From the NCBI RefSeq assembly GCF_014643835.1, contig NZ_BMKD01000001.1, forward strand, positions 1,054,001 through 1,118,000: DNA of 64,000 bases, given 5' to 3'. Shown in pieces: positions 9,139 to 17,758 of this stretch (positions are counted from its first letter, which is position 1; every line of letters begins with the position of its first letter). The position numbers and the translations under genes are program-made. The notes below the pieces were generated by a model. The model was not told the DNA's origin. It ran no database searches and saw only the letters and a program-made list of their open reading frames with translations. This DNA is from Mucilaginibacter rubeus (GTDB lineage Bacteria; Bacteroidota; Bacteroidia; Sphingobacteriales; Sphingobacteriaceae).

Positions 9139-9360
9139 TCAAAGTTTTGGTATTTCCGGCCCGCTAAACGGGTTTTCAATAGCATCCATGATCTGTATTA
9201 ACCTGTGCCTCGCATGGCTATTTTTGGGATCGTTCCGCATCATCTCTATATTCCGATCCACCGCCTCTTTTACATTAAACTGGGTTATGGCTCTGTTGAT
9301 CCGCAATGTTTCCGGTAAAGTAGTCTTATCAAAGTAAGCTATTAACTCCTGAACTGTCAT
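9139..9360 (-). CDS. small protein, DUF6965-like
   Basis: A 73-aa protein starting MTVQELIAYF, resembling the small Bacteroidetes DUF6965 family in its first half (weak, by eye). Function unknown. A TAnnTTTG box ends 4 nt before the ATG, so the message would be leaderless. It is divergent from the 410-aa gene at 9430. Confidence 0.5.
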   Translation of the reverse strand: MTVQELIAYFDKTTLPETLRINRAITQFNVKEAVDRNIEMMRNDPKNSHARHRLIQIMDAIENPFSGPEIPKL

Positions 9361-9364
9361 TGGG

Positions 9365-9372
9365 CAAAAATA
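9365..9372 (-). promoter_or_regulatory. Bacteroidetes -7 promoter box
   Basis: Read on the minus strand this is TATTTTTG, a perfect TAnnTTTG, 4 nt before the ATG of the 73-aa gene. No convincing -33 TTG is found at the usual distance. Confidence 0.4.
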
Positions 9373-9429
9373 GAAAGCCTACGACTACATTGGGATTATT
9401 TTTTATATTCATTTTTTAAAGCAAATATT

Positions 9430-10662
9430 ATGAACAACTCACGGGGCTTATTATATCCAGCATTGCATAAATTCTATAGCGCCTTGAGTAGTTTAGAGAA
9501 ATTTGAAAAAGGAACTAACTTCTTCGATAATATAGGCTACCTGGATAACTTTTTCTCAGAATACAGAAATATAACTTTTGTGCTTCAACATTCTTTGGCG
9601 CATACCGACTTTTTAGCTACCTATGAAAAGCTGCGCAATGAGTACCTTGTCAATAGTGTGGGTAAATGGTTTGTTGAAAAGCGTAATGAGGTATTAAAAC
9701 AACAGCCATTTGATCTGGAAAAGCGCATTGTTATCACTATCTATTCCGCTGAGGCCACGGTATCGCTTCCTGAATTGATTTTTACGATTGATAACGATGT
9801 AGAAATTTCGACAATTGTAGATTCCTTGCGGGTCACCTTTATGAGCCTGCGGCAACTTGAGGTAATGTTTTCATCCGAGTTTTTCTTTTATGAACACGGC
9901 CACACTGAAGACCTGTACGATAGCTTTATTTTCGGAATTAACCAAATGAGGCTCCTTTTGGCGGTGTTGAAACAGGCTATAAACGAGCATTGCAAATTAT
10001 CCGATGAGCTGGAAAGTAAAATCGAGTTGATGAATTTCTACCGGGTACCTAAAGATTTCCTTTTAGTGGATGACTATGTTTTTTTTGCTAAGAAAGACCG
10101 TTTTGAAAAAGGGTCAAGAGTTACCATGTGGGGTGGTCACGGCCAAACAAAAAGCCCAATCGAAAACCTCAATAAAGCTTATCCTAATGGCGACCTGTTC
10201 AGCAAATTTGAATTGATGCACTTGGTTACTTTCCAAATGCAAAAAACATTGTTACCCTCTTGCCTGGTTGTATATGGCGATGACACTTTTGAATTGCTAA
10301 CATTTGGGTTTTCGATCAAAACAACGGTTTATCGTAAATTTAACGAGATTGCCAAACGCATTGAAGCAGATGCCATAACTAATGTACTTTTCGTGACCGA
10401 AATGTATGTCTACGATCCAAAGCATCTTAATGAGGATAGTCGTGAAAGGGTTAAGCACGCCCAAAAAGAGATTTTGGCATTTTATATGGTTGACAAGGAA
10501 TTGGCTATGAAGTCCCACGCCTATGATACCAACAAAGTAGATGATTTTAACTATATCGCCTCGGTAATGTTCGTGAAACCAAAGAAGCCTGAATTACCAT
10601 ATTTTATGAACCCCGTCATACGGGAATTCGACAGGCTGAAATCAAATCAGAAGACACTTTAA
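9430..10662 (+). CDS. unknown 410-aa protein
   Basis: No family recognised. The first 100 residues are mainly helical with a central EYRNITFVLQH segment that recalls the helical face of HEPN-like domains, but the spacing does not match the RNase motif. The middle is alpha/beta. No signal peptide or membrane helices. It is a single gene with its own AT-rich upstream region, followed by a 306-bp gap. It may belong to the accessory genes of the element. Confidence 0.6.
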   Translation: MNNSRGLLYPALHKFYSALSSLEKFEKGTNFFDNIGYLDNFFSEYRNITFVLQHSLAHTDFLATYEKLRNEYLVNSVGKWFVEKRNEVLKQQPFDLEKRIVITIYSAEATVSLPELIFTIDNDVEISTIVDSLRVTFMSLRQLEVMFSSEFFFYEHGHTEDLYDSFIFGINQMRLLLAVLKQAINEHCKLSDELESKIELMNFYRVPKDFLLVDDYVFFAKKDRFEKGSRVTMWGGHGQTKSPIENLNKAYPNGDLFSKFELMHLVTFQMQKTLLPSCLVVYGDDTFELLTFGFSIKTTVYRKFNEIAKRIEADAITNVLFVTEMYVYDPKHLNEDSRERVKHAQKEILAFYMVDKELAMKSHAYDTNKVDDFNYIASVMFVKPKKPELPYFMNPVIREFDRLKSNQKTL

Positions 10663-10968
10663 AAGAGTAGCTAAAGCGTAGCTGCCAAACCCTGTGCAAA
10701 ATGCCTTTGAAACAAAGTTCGGTTGATTTGTACGTCTCCGGAACATTTTATAAAGATCAAGGCCAAATTCCGGACATCGGTCTTTTTGCCGTTGGTTTTA
10801 AAAAATAATACGTAAACTTGTGTGTGCTTATGGCAAGCCAGCTCGTTCGTGCAAAGATTTCATCAGCCATTTGGTTAATAATGCAAACCCACCAAGCTTA
10901 TTATCCTAACAAGATTACGAACGCTACACTCATTGGATAATAAAATTGGTACATAAAGGAAATGTATT
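10663..10968. other. gap with a possible 35-codon reading frame
   Basis: The 306 bp between two plus-strand genes hold an ATG-started frame of 35 codons at 10701-10808 (MPLKQSSVDLYV...), too short to call. There are also two TCCGGA palindromes about 31 bp apart. No clear promoter box or terminator was found. The frame may be the remnant of a lost gene. Confidence 0.3.
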
Positions 10969-11748
10969 ATGAAACCTATTGATTTTTTTAAACTTCAATC
11001 CAAAAATCTTTTTAAGGATTACAAAACGCAAAGGCCTGCTACCGAGGCTGACCCTTCTTATTTTGGATACGATCCGAAATATTTCGACATCAATGGTCTG
11101 TTCCTGGACTATGATATCGATGAAGAAAATTTCAGCCTGATGAATGCACAGCACCTGATCGCCAAGTTGGTCGGATTTCGAAAGTGGACTGACCTTGTGA
11201 AAGCATCTGCTACCGAACTCGAACTTGCGAAGATGTTGTTTGATAATCAGCACAAGCTTAGTGCCGAAGACTGGCAGATGTATGTCCGCGGCGTTGAATC
11301 AGAAAACAACACTACCTTATCGCCTGAGTTTAAACTCGAAATTCTTGTACAAGTGTTCGTTAATGTTGATGGCCATGAGAGTACGTTCCAGGATTACCGC
11401 CTGAAACCAAGTCAACCAAGTGAGATAAAAAGTGAAATAACAAATCGGATAATTGCCAAGACCGGCAAGAAAATTACGTCACTTCCATTAAAAGGGAAAA
11501 ATCGGGACGGATTTGTTGAAACTGCCAAAAGCGTCTTTGAAACTGTTATCTGGCGAATGGAACCTCAACATCCTGAAATTGTCCGCAAGCTTTGGAATCC
11601 GGAATCTTACATTGATAACGTTCTGTTAAAAGACGATATGCTGCCTATTGACAGGGACTATGCACTTTCGCTGATTGATGCATTTTTGGTTCACCATGTT
11701 CTCGAACTCGCGATCCAGGCGGACGAATTGGCGATAAAACTTAATTGA
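10969..11748 (+). CDS. unknown 259-aa protein
   Basis: Soluble protein with no recognised fold. Residues about 57-85 (MNAQHLIAKLVGFRKWTDLVKA) form a helix pair that I have seen as a recurrent segment of uncharacterised bacterial proteins, often near an N-terminus. It is followed by a convergent intergenic block with three hairpins, two of them good terminators. Confidence 0.6.
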   Translation: MKPIDFFKLQSKNLFKDYKTQRPATEADPSYFGYDPKYFDINGLFLDYDIDEENFSLMNAQHLIAKLVGFRKWTDLVKASATELELAKMLFDNQHKLSAEDWQMYVRGVESENNTTLSPEFKLEILVQVFVNVDGHESTFQDYRLKPSQPSEIKSEITNRIIAKTGKKITSLPLKGKNRDGFVETAKSVFETVIWRMEPQHPEIVRKLWNPESYIDNVLLKDDMLPIDRDYALSLIDAFLVHHVLELAIQADELAIKLN

Positions 11749-11829
11749 TAGCATCGAGCCGTTTGTTATTTAACCTATCACTCAAAGTTATCTTGTCTAA
11801 ATGGACTGGAGAATTATTTTTGTACACAA

Positions 11830-11862
11830 AAACACCCCGGCCCATATTGGATCGGGGTGTTT
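11830..11862. terminator. intrinsic terminator, probably bidirectional
   Basis: 10-bp stem AAACACCCCG / CGGGGTGTTT with a 13-nt loop, A-rich before and T-rich after. It lies between convergent genes and can end transcription from either side. Confidence 0.75.
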
Positions 11863-11899
11863 GTTAATATATCTTTTAAATATTAACTTGCGCTTCGTG

Positions 11900-11919
11900 A
11901 ACTGGTAACCTTACCAGTT
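11900..11919. repeat. 9-bp perfect inverted repeat
   Basis: AACTGGTAA-CC-TTACCAGTT, a nearly spacer-less dyad between two terminators in a convergent gap. A 2-nt spacer makes it a poor RNA hairpin and a better protein-binding or recombination site. Confidence 0.35.
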
Positions 11920-11939
11920 TATTGTGATAAGGTTTAGGT

Positions 11940-11977
11940 ACGCCCCCTTGCAGCGATTGCAGTGGGGCGTTTTTTTA
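11940..11977 (+). terminator. intrinsic terminator
   Basis: ACGCCCC / GGGGCGT stem followed by a run of seven T. An inner TTGCA/TGCA pairing extends it. The T tract is on the plus strand, so it backs up the terminator of the 259-aa gene. Confidence 0.75.
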
Positions 11978-11991
11978 CCAAACCAAATCAG

Positions 11992-12825
11992 TTAAAATAA
12001 TAACTGGCTATAGTTTTGTGCTAAATGAAATGGGTAATTGGCGATAAGCATTTCAGTCTTTAACTTTTGCTTGCGGTTTTTGGAATTAACGGCTATCGGC
12101 TGAATAATAGCAAGTTTTACCCACCCATACTGTTTGACATACCTCGCTAAAACACTGGAAGGGTAAGCGGACAATAAGAATTTACCTTTTATTTTAGCCA
12201 ATAAAAAGAGCAAGTTCTCAAAATCCTGCTCGGAATAGCCATCATAATGCCCCATATCGGAATTGAAATACGGCGGGTCGCAATAGAAAAAACTGTTTTC
12301 ATGGTCACGGCTTTTGATAATTTTTAAAGCATCCGTACATTCCAACTGGCAGTTTTTCAACCTTTTGACCAGCCTTTTGGTAAAGTTGTCAATCTTGGTT
12401 TGAATCTTTCCGTTCATGGTATTACCGGTAATATCATACCCCCAGCCACCATCTATCATGGAGGCGAAACTTTGGCAACATAACACCCAGGTTGCCCAGG
12501 CACGCTTAACTTCGGAAAACATGTCGGTGTTATTATAGATAACCCAAGCATGGCGGTGCAATTCCCGGCTATGGAGTGTAGCTTTAATTTCCTCATATAA
12601 AGCTTCATAATTTTGTTGTATGACCCGGTAAAGGTTTATCAGTTCGCCGTTGGTATCGTTTAGCACTTCCACTTCGGAAGGGTGTTTAGCAAAAAATATC
12701 GCGGCACCTCCTGTAAATGGTTCTGCATAAAGCATGTGCCTCGGTATCATGGTAACAATCTTTTCGGCCAGATTTTGCTTGCCGCCATAATAAGTAACAG
12801 GCGTTTTGATTTGAACATTGCTCAT
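11992..12825 (-). CDS. D12-class DNA adenine N6-methyltransferase (Dam-like)
   Basis: 277 aa. The AdoMet motif EPFTGG lies near residue 35 and the catalytic DPPY motif near 182, in the order of D12/Dam-type N6-adenine methylases. YYGGK near the N-terminus is the conserved family start. No cognate restriction gene lies beside it, so it is an orphan. On a conjugative element such enzymes usually mask host restriction sites or mark element DNA. It follows a 66-aa gene by 17 nt in the same direction. Confidence 0.9.
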   Translation of the reverse strand: MSNVQIKTPVTYYGGKQNLAEKIVTMIPRHMLYAEPFTGGAAIFFAKHPSEVEVLNDTNGELINLYRVIQQNYEALYEEIKATLHSRELHRHAWVIYNNTDMFSEVKRAWATWVLCCQSFASMIDGGWGYDITGNTMNGKIQTKIDNFTKRLVKRLKNCQLECTDALKIIKSRDHENSFFYCDPPYFNSDMGHYDGYSEQDFENLLFLLAKIKGKFLLSAYPSSVLARYVKQYGWVKLAIIQPIAVNSKNRKQKLKTEMLIANYPFHLAQNYSQLLF

Positions 12826-12842
12826 GGAAAAGATTTATGGAT

Positions 12843-13043
12843 TTAAAGTACATCGGTTAAAGTGAGGTCGACAACCTGGTCATTGATTAGCAAGGATACC
12901 CGGCACTTTACGCCTGGTGTACCCATACTTTGTACTTTGAAGATTTTGCCGTTATGGATAGCATGTGGCGAATCTTCCGGCACTTGAACCAAAGCGGTGC
13001 CGCTCGCCCTGATCCGGTCGACCTTAGCAAGAATGTGTTTCAT
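12843..13043 (-). CDS. small 66-aa protein upstream of the methylase
   Basis: A 66-aa beta-rich protein with no recognised family. It starts at the ATG at 13043, directly after the structured GC-rich block, and ends 17 nt before the D12 methylase, so the two form an operon. Role unknown. Confidence 0.5.
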   Translation of the reverse strand: MKHILAKVDRIRASGTALVQVPEDSPHAIHNGKIFKVQSMGTPGVKCRVSLLINDQVVDLTLTDVL

Positions 13044-13061
13044 GGTTTAAAAAATTTGCGG

Positions 13062-13235
13062 TTGGAAAAAGCCAGGTCTAAGCCGCCCAGCCCGTTTGAG
13101 AAAACGGGGCTGGTGAAGGGCGGCTTTGTCCTGGCGCGGGTGCCTGAAGGTGTGCGGGCGTTCCCGGCGCAAGCGATCCCGGCGATAGCGGGTACGCATG
13201 CGCAAAGGGTTAGCCCGCATTCATGCAAGGCATGG
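13062..13235 (-). ncRNA. candidate structured RNA or GC-rich repeat element
   Basis: A GC-rich non-coding block in an AT-leaning region. The core is a three-tier hairpin at 13071-13135: GCCAGG with CCTGGC, AAGCCGCCC with GGGCGGCTT, and AGCCC-GTTT with AAAC-GGGGCT. On the minus strand it ends in TTTTTCC, like a terminator or the 3' end of a small RNA. The adjoining 90 nt hold further complementary GC blocks. A 62-codon frame runs through it (ATG near 13228), but its proline- and arginine-rich content follows the hairpin rather than a protein signature. It lies between two minus-strand genes and could also be a leader of the 66-aa gene. Confidence 0.45.
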
Positions 13236-13259
13236 GAGAAAAAACGTTTAAGAAAGTAC

Positions 13260-13760
13260 TTAACGGCCTATTTTACGGTTATCGTCCTGATCATTTTTTA
13301 TCCCATTTATCCGAAACTCATTATACTTTTTACCGGTGAGATAAGATAAAACTTCCAGTTCGTGCAGGTCTAAACTTTGAGCAAGAATATGGCGTGTGAG
13401 ATAGGTTTCCTTTTCGGCAAGTTGTTCCGGATTTTCGGCCGCATTTATAAATGCCCGAAGAAGATCTGCCTGTGGTGATAAAGGCTGCTGCTGTAAACAA
13501 GTATAGGTATAAGTGCCGCGATCCTCATAGGGTACACGAAAGTCTATCTTATAGCTAACATCGAATTGCTCGGCTATTTCGCTCAGGCTCCTGATTGGGG
13601 GTATCCAGCGCGAGTCAAAATGAAGCGCGTTATCATAAACCATAATTGAAAGAAATGGCGGGGTGTGTTCCTCCATTTTGTTAAAATGATCCAATATTGC
13701 TTGTTCGTTATCGCCAGCAAACACAACAGTGTTCATACAATGGCCGGTAAGACTGCTCAT
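13260..13760 (-). CDS. Api92-like/DUF1281-type ferredoxin-fold protein
   Basis: 166 aa. The segment FDSRWIPPIRSLSEIAEQF followed by a DFRVPYEDRGTYTY-like stretch resembles the ferredoxin-like domain of Api92/YubB-type proteins found on plasmids and phages; this is recognition by eye. The start at 13760 overlaps the preceding stop as ATGA, so it is translationally coupled to the 290-aa gene; a later ATG at 13736 is possible. Function unknown, probably an element housekeeping protein. Confidence 0.55.
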   Translation of the reverse strand: MSSLTGHCMNTVVFAGDNEQAILDHFNKMEEHTPPFLSIMVYDNALHFDSRWIPPIRSLSEIAEQFDVSYKIDFRVPYEDRGTYTYTCLQQQPLSPQADLLRAFINAAENPEQLAEKETYLTRHILAQSLDLHELEVLSYLTGKKYNEFRINGIKNDQDDNRKIGR

Positions 13761-14629
13761 CTTCCTCTTGTTACATTATTCGCCTCACTTTCCGTCTGCT
13801 CAAATGAATTGGAGATATCATTTTCAACAACTTCCTGGCGTTTAACGGTTGTGGTTTTACCTTGTTCATCATTGGTTCTTGCTGCTGCTTTTTCCGGCCA
13901 TATTTCCTCATCCCTGACCTCTTTCATATTTTTATCATAGATGTCAAAAGATTTCATAACCGGATTGGCAGCAACCAAAACTGGAATTGCTTTTTTACCC
14001 ATGGTTAGTTCAGTCTGCCAGTAATTACCATTGCGCATAGCTTGAAGTCCCTCTGATTTGGTGGCTTCTTTATCCAGCCCCTTTAAAGGATATTTAGTTA
14101 TGCCATTTTCAAACTGGTAGCCATATTCAGGCCTTAATACCTTCAGCGGATGATTACCATATGCATCCTTAACATCCAGCTGCAACTTAAACCAAGCCTT
14201 GATTTTTTCGGATTTTTTCGCATCAGCTTCCGCGCTTTGTGGCCTTACGTAGATATCCTTTTCAAATGATTGGCCGGATAACAATTTATAAGCCTGTAAA
14301 GCCGTAATGCGATGATCCCTTTCAATGTCGAAGGTTTGCTCACGCGGCACAGATTCTCCGGTTTTATGCAGGGTAACATCAATAGTGTTTAAGAAATAGG
14401 CATCGCCGTCCTTTTGCCTGTTAAAGTTAAGGCCGTACTGAATGTAATCGCTTTTTGGAGCGTTGACATCCTTGCTTTCCAACGGCCTAAGAAGATTACT
14501 GATACCCAGGGTAAATTTGGGCAACTCGCGGCTGATCGCCGATTCCAATACCGCATTTAGCTTTTCGCCGAAACCAAGGCTGGTTTGCAGTTTTTGAAGG
14601 TATTCCAGGTTTTTTTCATTCTTTACCAT
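13757..14629 (-). CDS. conserved conjugative-element protein, 290 aa
   Basis: Soluble, charged protein with a low-complexity, glutamate-rich C-terminus. I do not recognise a named domain. Its position with the DUF4099/DUF3945 and ArdC genes is typical of accessory blocks of Bacteroidetes conjugative elements. It is the first of a coupled pair with the Api92-like gene. Confidence 0.55.
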   Translation of the reverse strand: MVKNEKNLEYLQKLQTSLGFGEKLNAVLESAISRELPKFTLGISNLLRPLESKDVNAPKSDYIQYGLNFNRQKDGDAYFLNTIDVTLHKTGESVPREQTFDIERDHRITALQAYKLLSGQSFEKDIYVRPQSAEADAKKSEKIKAWFKLQLDVKDAYGNHPLKVLRPEYGYQFENGITKYPLKGLDKEATKSEGLQAMRNGNYWQTELTMGKKAIPVLVAANPVMKSFDIYDKNMKEVRDEEIWPEKAAARTNDEQGKTTTVKRQEVVENDISNSFEQTESEANNVTRGR

Positions 14630-14648
14630 AATAATTAAAATTTAGTGA

Positions 14649-14969
14649 TTAAAAAAGTTTGTATTGTTGACCGATGGCCGGAGGTTCAAAGCCATTTTCC
14701 CGCGCGAAGTATTCCCCGAATTCTGTAACCAGCTCTGCTATATCCCGGTAGGCCGTATCTTCCAATACTTCAGTATGAAAGAAATGTGAACGATAGCCTG
14801 TTTCGCTGATGATTGGGCTTTCTGAGCGAAACTCCATGTGGCTGACCAATGGCTCGTTTTCCGGATCGGGATGCTTATCCAGCCAATAATAGCGGTAAGC
14901 GACCTGTACATCCTGCCCGTAAACTTTGATTTCCAGGTCGACGTTTTGTTTAAACTGTTCAGGTATCAT
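14649..14969 (-). CDS. unknown 106-aa accessory protein
   Basis: The start chosen is the ATG at 14969 (MIPEQFKQNVDLEIKVYG), which overlaps the previous gene by 11 nt. The longer frame back to 15059 has residues that only mirror the upstream gene. Beta-rich, acidic, with no recognised family. It belongs to the minus-strand accessory operon. Confidence 0.55.
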   Translation of the reverse strand: MIPEQFKQNVDLEIKVYGQDVQVAYRYYWLDKHPDPENEPLVSHMEFRSESPIISETGYRSHFFHTEVLEDTAYRDIAELVTEFGEYFARENGFEPPAIGQQYKLF

Positions 14970-15567
14970 AGTTGGCAAATTGTAATTCGGTAAATGAAGG
15001 CAGGCCACGCGGCGGCTTATGTGTTCGCATGCCAGCCCGCAATCCGGTAAGCCGCTCAAATCGACTTAGTGAAAAAACTCCACTGTCTACAATAAAAGGC
15101 TTACCGCAGAAGGTAATCATTACGTGCTCATTCATGATCTGGAAAGAAACAGTACGGCCCTTAAACCACGTAGCTATTGCCGCATCTGCAATGCGGCCTA
15201 CAAGATTGGCATCAAAAATCAGGTGCCAGCGCGCCAAAGGAAAAGTTGATTTTAAATCCTCCACTTGCGCGGTAGATGGTAATAACCCTACTGCCGCAAA
15301 AGCAACTTGTTCAGGAAATTTTAATAAAAATGCGCGCTGCGAAATAAAGCAAAGTAGTTCAGCGGCTGAATAACTGATATACAGATCGGCAATCAGATTT
15401 GGATGGTCGGCATTTGCCAGCCAAAATTCCGAGGTGGACGGGACGCGATGCGATTCCGGTGCCCAACTTTCGACGACTTCGTTGCCATAATGAAATATCA
15501 ACCGGCCATCGGTATATTGAAGAAATGGAGTGAAAAGCTTTATCACCTCCGGCTTGAGGCCAAACAT
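14959..15567 (-). CDS. unknown 202-aa accessory protein
   Basis: No clear family. The segment RWHLIFDANLVGRIADAAIA looks like a degenerate TOPRIM DxD strand-helix (compare FDNDEAG), without the key acidic pair, so any such relation is weak. It follows the DUF4099 gene by 6 nt and overlaps the next gene by 11 nt. Confidence 0.5.
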   Translation of the reverse strand: MFGLKPEVIKLFTPFLQYTDGRLIFHYGNEVVESWAPESHRVPSTSEFWLANADHPNLIADLYISYSAAELLCFISQRAFLLKFPEQVAFAAVGLLPSTAQVEDLKSTFPLARWHLIFDANLVGRIADAAIATWFKGRTVSFQIMNEHVMITFCGKPFIVDSGVFSLSRFERLTGLRAGMRTHKPPRGLPSFTELQFANYDT

Positions 15568-15573
15568 GGGAGG

Positions 15574-16356
15574 TTATCTTGCGCGGGTTTTGTTATAGCC
15601 CCTTGTTTCTTCAGTTTGCTGTTCGGTAGCTTTGAATTTCTTGGCAAAATGTTTTTCCATTTCGGCATAAGCCTTTTTGAAAGCTGGTGTCTGCTCGCCG
15701 GCTTGTTCTTTTTTATCGCTGTTTAACAGATGCCTTAAACCCCGGATCAACAAATAAGAAATTCCGCCGTCAAGCAATACGGATAATATCAAAGCTGCGC
15801 GGTCTGCGCGGATACCTTTGGGGTCGGTTGCCCGGTGCTGCAACTCGGTGCCGTCCGGCAATCTCACCTTAAAGCCTTTTTGAAAATCGTCCTTTTGCCA
15901 ATCTTTTAGTTTATAGCCATTAATTTTATCAGGGGCGATAACCAGGCTTGGATCAAAAGAGATAAACTCTCTGGTATCAGGATCGTATTCAAAAACAACT
16001 TCTTTTTTCCCTGGGCCTGGGATAATCTTGTCAATACTTTGGGTTTTGCCAGTAATCAATGCCTGTGCTTCATCTTCGTCCAGTAGTGGCGGAATTAAAG
16101 GCTGTTTATAAATGGGGTGTAATTTAAAGCTTACCTGGCCATCCGGGTTCCTGTCCAATGATAATTTAGCATCAAGCTGTTCAATGTGGACACCACTCGT
16201 ATCAAGGTTTTTTAGGCTCATTAAATTCGTTCGCCGTCCGGCAAGCAAAGCTTCAACATCATCCGGGCTGAGGATATAATTTCCGGTCTTATCAACCAGG
16301 CCGAGGCTTTCCATTTCCTGCTTCGGTAGTTCATTGACATAAAAAGGATTTTTCAT
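15574..16356 (-). CDS. DUF4099/DUF3945-domain element protein
   Basis: 260 aa. The N-terminal YVNELPKQEMESLGL through LLAGRRTNL matches the DUF4099 pattern (ELP...LGL...LLSGRRT). A DUF3945-like unit (DEDEAQALITGKT... DPDTREFIS) follows, then a KGIRADRAALILSVLLDGG hydrophobic stretch and a charged tail. These domains are confined to Bacteroidetes conjugative elements; their function is unknown. It starts 10 nt after the ArdC-type gene. Confidence 0.75.
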   Translation of the reverse strand: MKNPFYVNELPKQEMESLGLVDKTGNYILSPDDVEALLAGRRTNLMSLKNLDTSGVHIEQLDAKLSLDRNPDGQVSFKLHPIYKQPLIPPLLDEDEAQALITGKTQSIDKIIPGPGKKEVVFEYDPDTREFISFDPSLVIAPDKINGYKLKDWQKDDFQKGFKVRLPDGTELQHRATDPKGIRADRAALILSVLLDGGISYLLIRGLRHLLNSDKKEQAGEQTPAFKKAYAEMEKHFAKKFKATEQQTEETRGYNKTRAR

Positions 16357-16366
16357 AATTCTATTG

Positions 16367-17575
16367 TTAGCGTTTTAATTGATAATTATTATTGACCTCT
16401 ATTTCTGAAATTTCGGAGTTCATCGCGTTTAGAGATTCAATTGTTAATACTTCAGGTTTTTGCTGTTTGGCTTCTAACAGATTTTTGTACAACAGATCCT
16501 CCCGGCTTAAAATAAATTGCTGGCCGCTTCCGAGGTCTTCCATTTTCAGCCGACCGTTTTTTAGGTTTTCGTTCACCTTAAAAATTGTCCCGTTATAACT
16601 GATATGATCGTTTTCCGTTAAAAGGTGACTGGACACCTTTTTATCGTCGGCAAAAGCAGTTAATTCCATGTTTCGTTTTCTTTCCAGGTCAAGCAGGTAG
16701 GTATAAATCTTTTCCGCATCGGCTGCAGCGCTGTGTATCTCAAAAGGATGATCTGTTAAAATGCTGATCCAGCTTTCCACATAAGCGGTATGCTGGCTGG
16801 GGTCATGGCCGATTCGCAATTCATCGCCAATCAGCAGGGACGCAATTTCTGCCCGTAATTCTTCCCGTGCGTAATCTTTAGTCCCAAACTTATTTAACAG
16901 GCTGCGGTCAAGTCGGCTTTCATGGCCAGTCCAATGACCGAGTTCGTGAAGGGCGGTTGCATAATATTTGCTCGGCTCATCGAACTGTTGTTTAAGGGGT
17001 AAAGTGATATTATCCTTAAAGGGGCTATAAAAAGCGCGATTTCCCGGAATATGCTGAATATCTGCACCGGAACTTTTGATGAGTTGTTCTGCTCTTTCCA
17101 GCGGTTCCCAACCAAGGGAAGAAATATCGGGTATGACCAGTTCGGGAATGCCGTTGACCTGCTCAGCGTTAAAAACAGCAAAATTGGTAATGATTGGCCT
17201 GTTCAACTTTACGGTAATTTTTACAGGATCACCTTTATCATCCTTAACCACCTTTCCGTTCTCATCCCTTTTCGTTCTTTGCTCGAACAATTTAATAAAC
17301 TGGATAGTAGTTGATTTCGATCCTTTGCTTACCTGCCAGCCATTATCGTCGGCTTGTTTATAAGTCATCCACCGGGGATCGTGCCTTCCGCTCATGATAA
17401 GGGATAATGTATTGATCCCCTGGTAGCGGTTGCCGGTGACGGCGTTGTAAGGCAATTGAAATGCTGGCAGGCCCTTGCTGTTCCAGGGCTTTTGCCAGGG
17501 CGCGGTACCGGCTTTTAAAGCTTCGATTAGTTTCTCGGCTACTTCCACATGAAGTGCCTTTTTTTCATCGGCCAT
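16367..17575 (-). CDS. ArdC-type antirestriction protein (DUF1738 plus zincin)
   Basis: ArdC proteins bind single-stranded DNA and protect incoming conjugative DNA from host nucleases. About 402 aa from the ATG at 17575 (MADEKKALHV); a longer frame starts at 17629 but overlaps the upstream gene by 65 nt. The N-terminal ssDNA-binding part contains APWQKPW and GNRYQGINTL. The zincin site HELGHW lies near residue 213 with a downstream EELRAEIAS glutamate. The C-terminus has an extra region of about 100 aa. It leads the accessory operon toward the DUF4099 gene. Confidence 0.88.
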   Translation of the reverse strand: MADEKKALHVEVAEKLIEALKAGTAPWQKPWNSKGLPAFQLPYNAVTGNRYQGINTLSLIMSGRHDPRWMTYKQADDNGWQVSKGSKSTTIQFIKLFEQRTKRDENGKVVKDDKGDPVKITVKLNRPIITNFAVFNAEQVNGIPELVIPDISSLGWEPLERAEQLIKSSGADIQHIPGNRAFYSPFKDNITLPLKQQFDEPSKYYATALHELGHWTGHESRLDRSLLNKFGTKDYAREELRAEIASLLIGDELRIGHDPSQHTAYVESWISILTDHPFEIHSAAADAEKIYTYLLDLERKRNMELTAFADDKKVSSHLLTENDHISYNGTIFKVNENLKNGRLKMEDLGSGQQFILSREDLLYKNLLEAKQQKPEVLTIESLNAMNSEISEIEVNNNYQLKR

Positions 17576-17741
17576 GTTCAGCCTCCTTTCTTTCGTCAGG
17601 GTCGCCGGGAAATTCATCGGCGTAGTCAACGCCGTAGATCAATGCTTCTTCGGGTGTCAGTTCTAGTTCCTGACCTTCAGCAATTAGTTGTAATTTCCTT
17701 TCCAGTGATCCGAGATGACTGTTTTGATATTCATAAATCAT
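17565..17741 (-). CDS. small 58-aa acidic protein
   Basis: Start at the ATG at 17741 (MIYEYQNSHLGS). The C-terminus is acidic (DYADEFPGDPDERKEAEHGR). It overlaps the ArdC-type gene by 11 nt and starts 17 nt after the M23 peptidase stop, so it is embedded in the operon. Small acidic partners of antirestriction genes are common, but the role here is inference. Confidence 0.5.
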   Translation of the reverse strand: MIYEYQNSHLGSLERKLQLIAEGQELELTPEEALIYGVDYADEFPGDPDERKEAEHGR

Positions 17742-17758
17742 AATGCTTCGTTTTGGGG

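Noticed and set aside
13040-13228. 62-codon minus-strand frame (MHECGLT...)
   Set aside because: It runs through the GC-rich hairpin block, so its composition is explained by the structured element; no protein signature.
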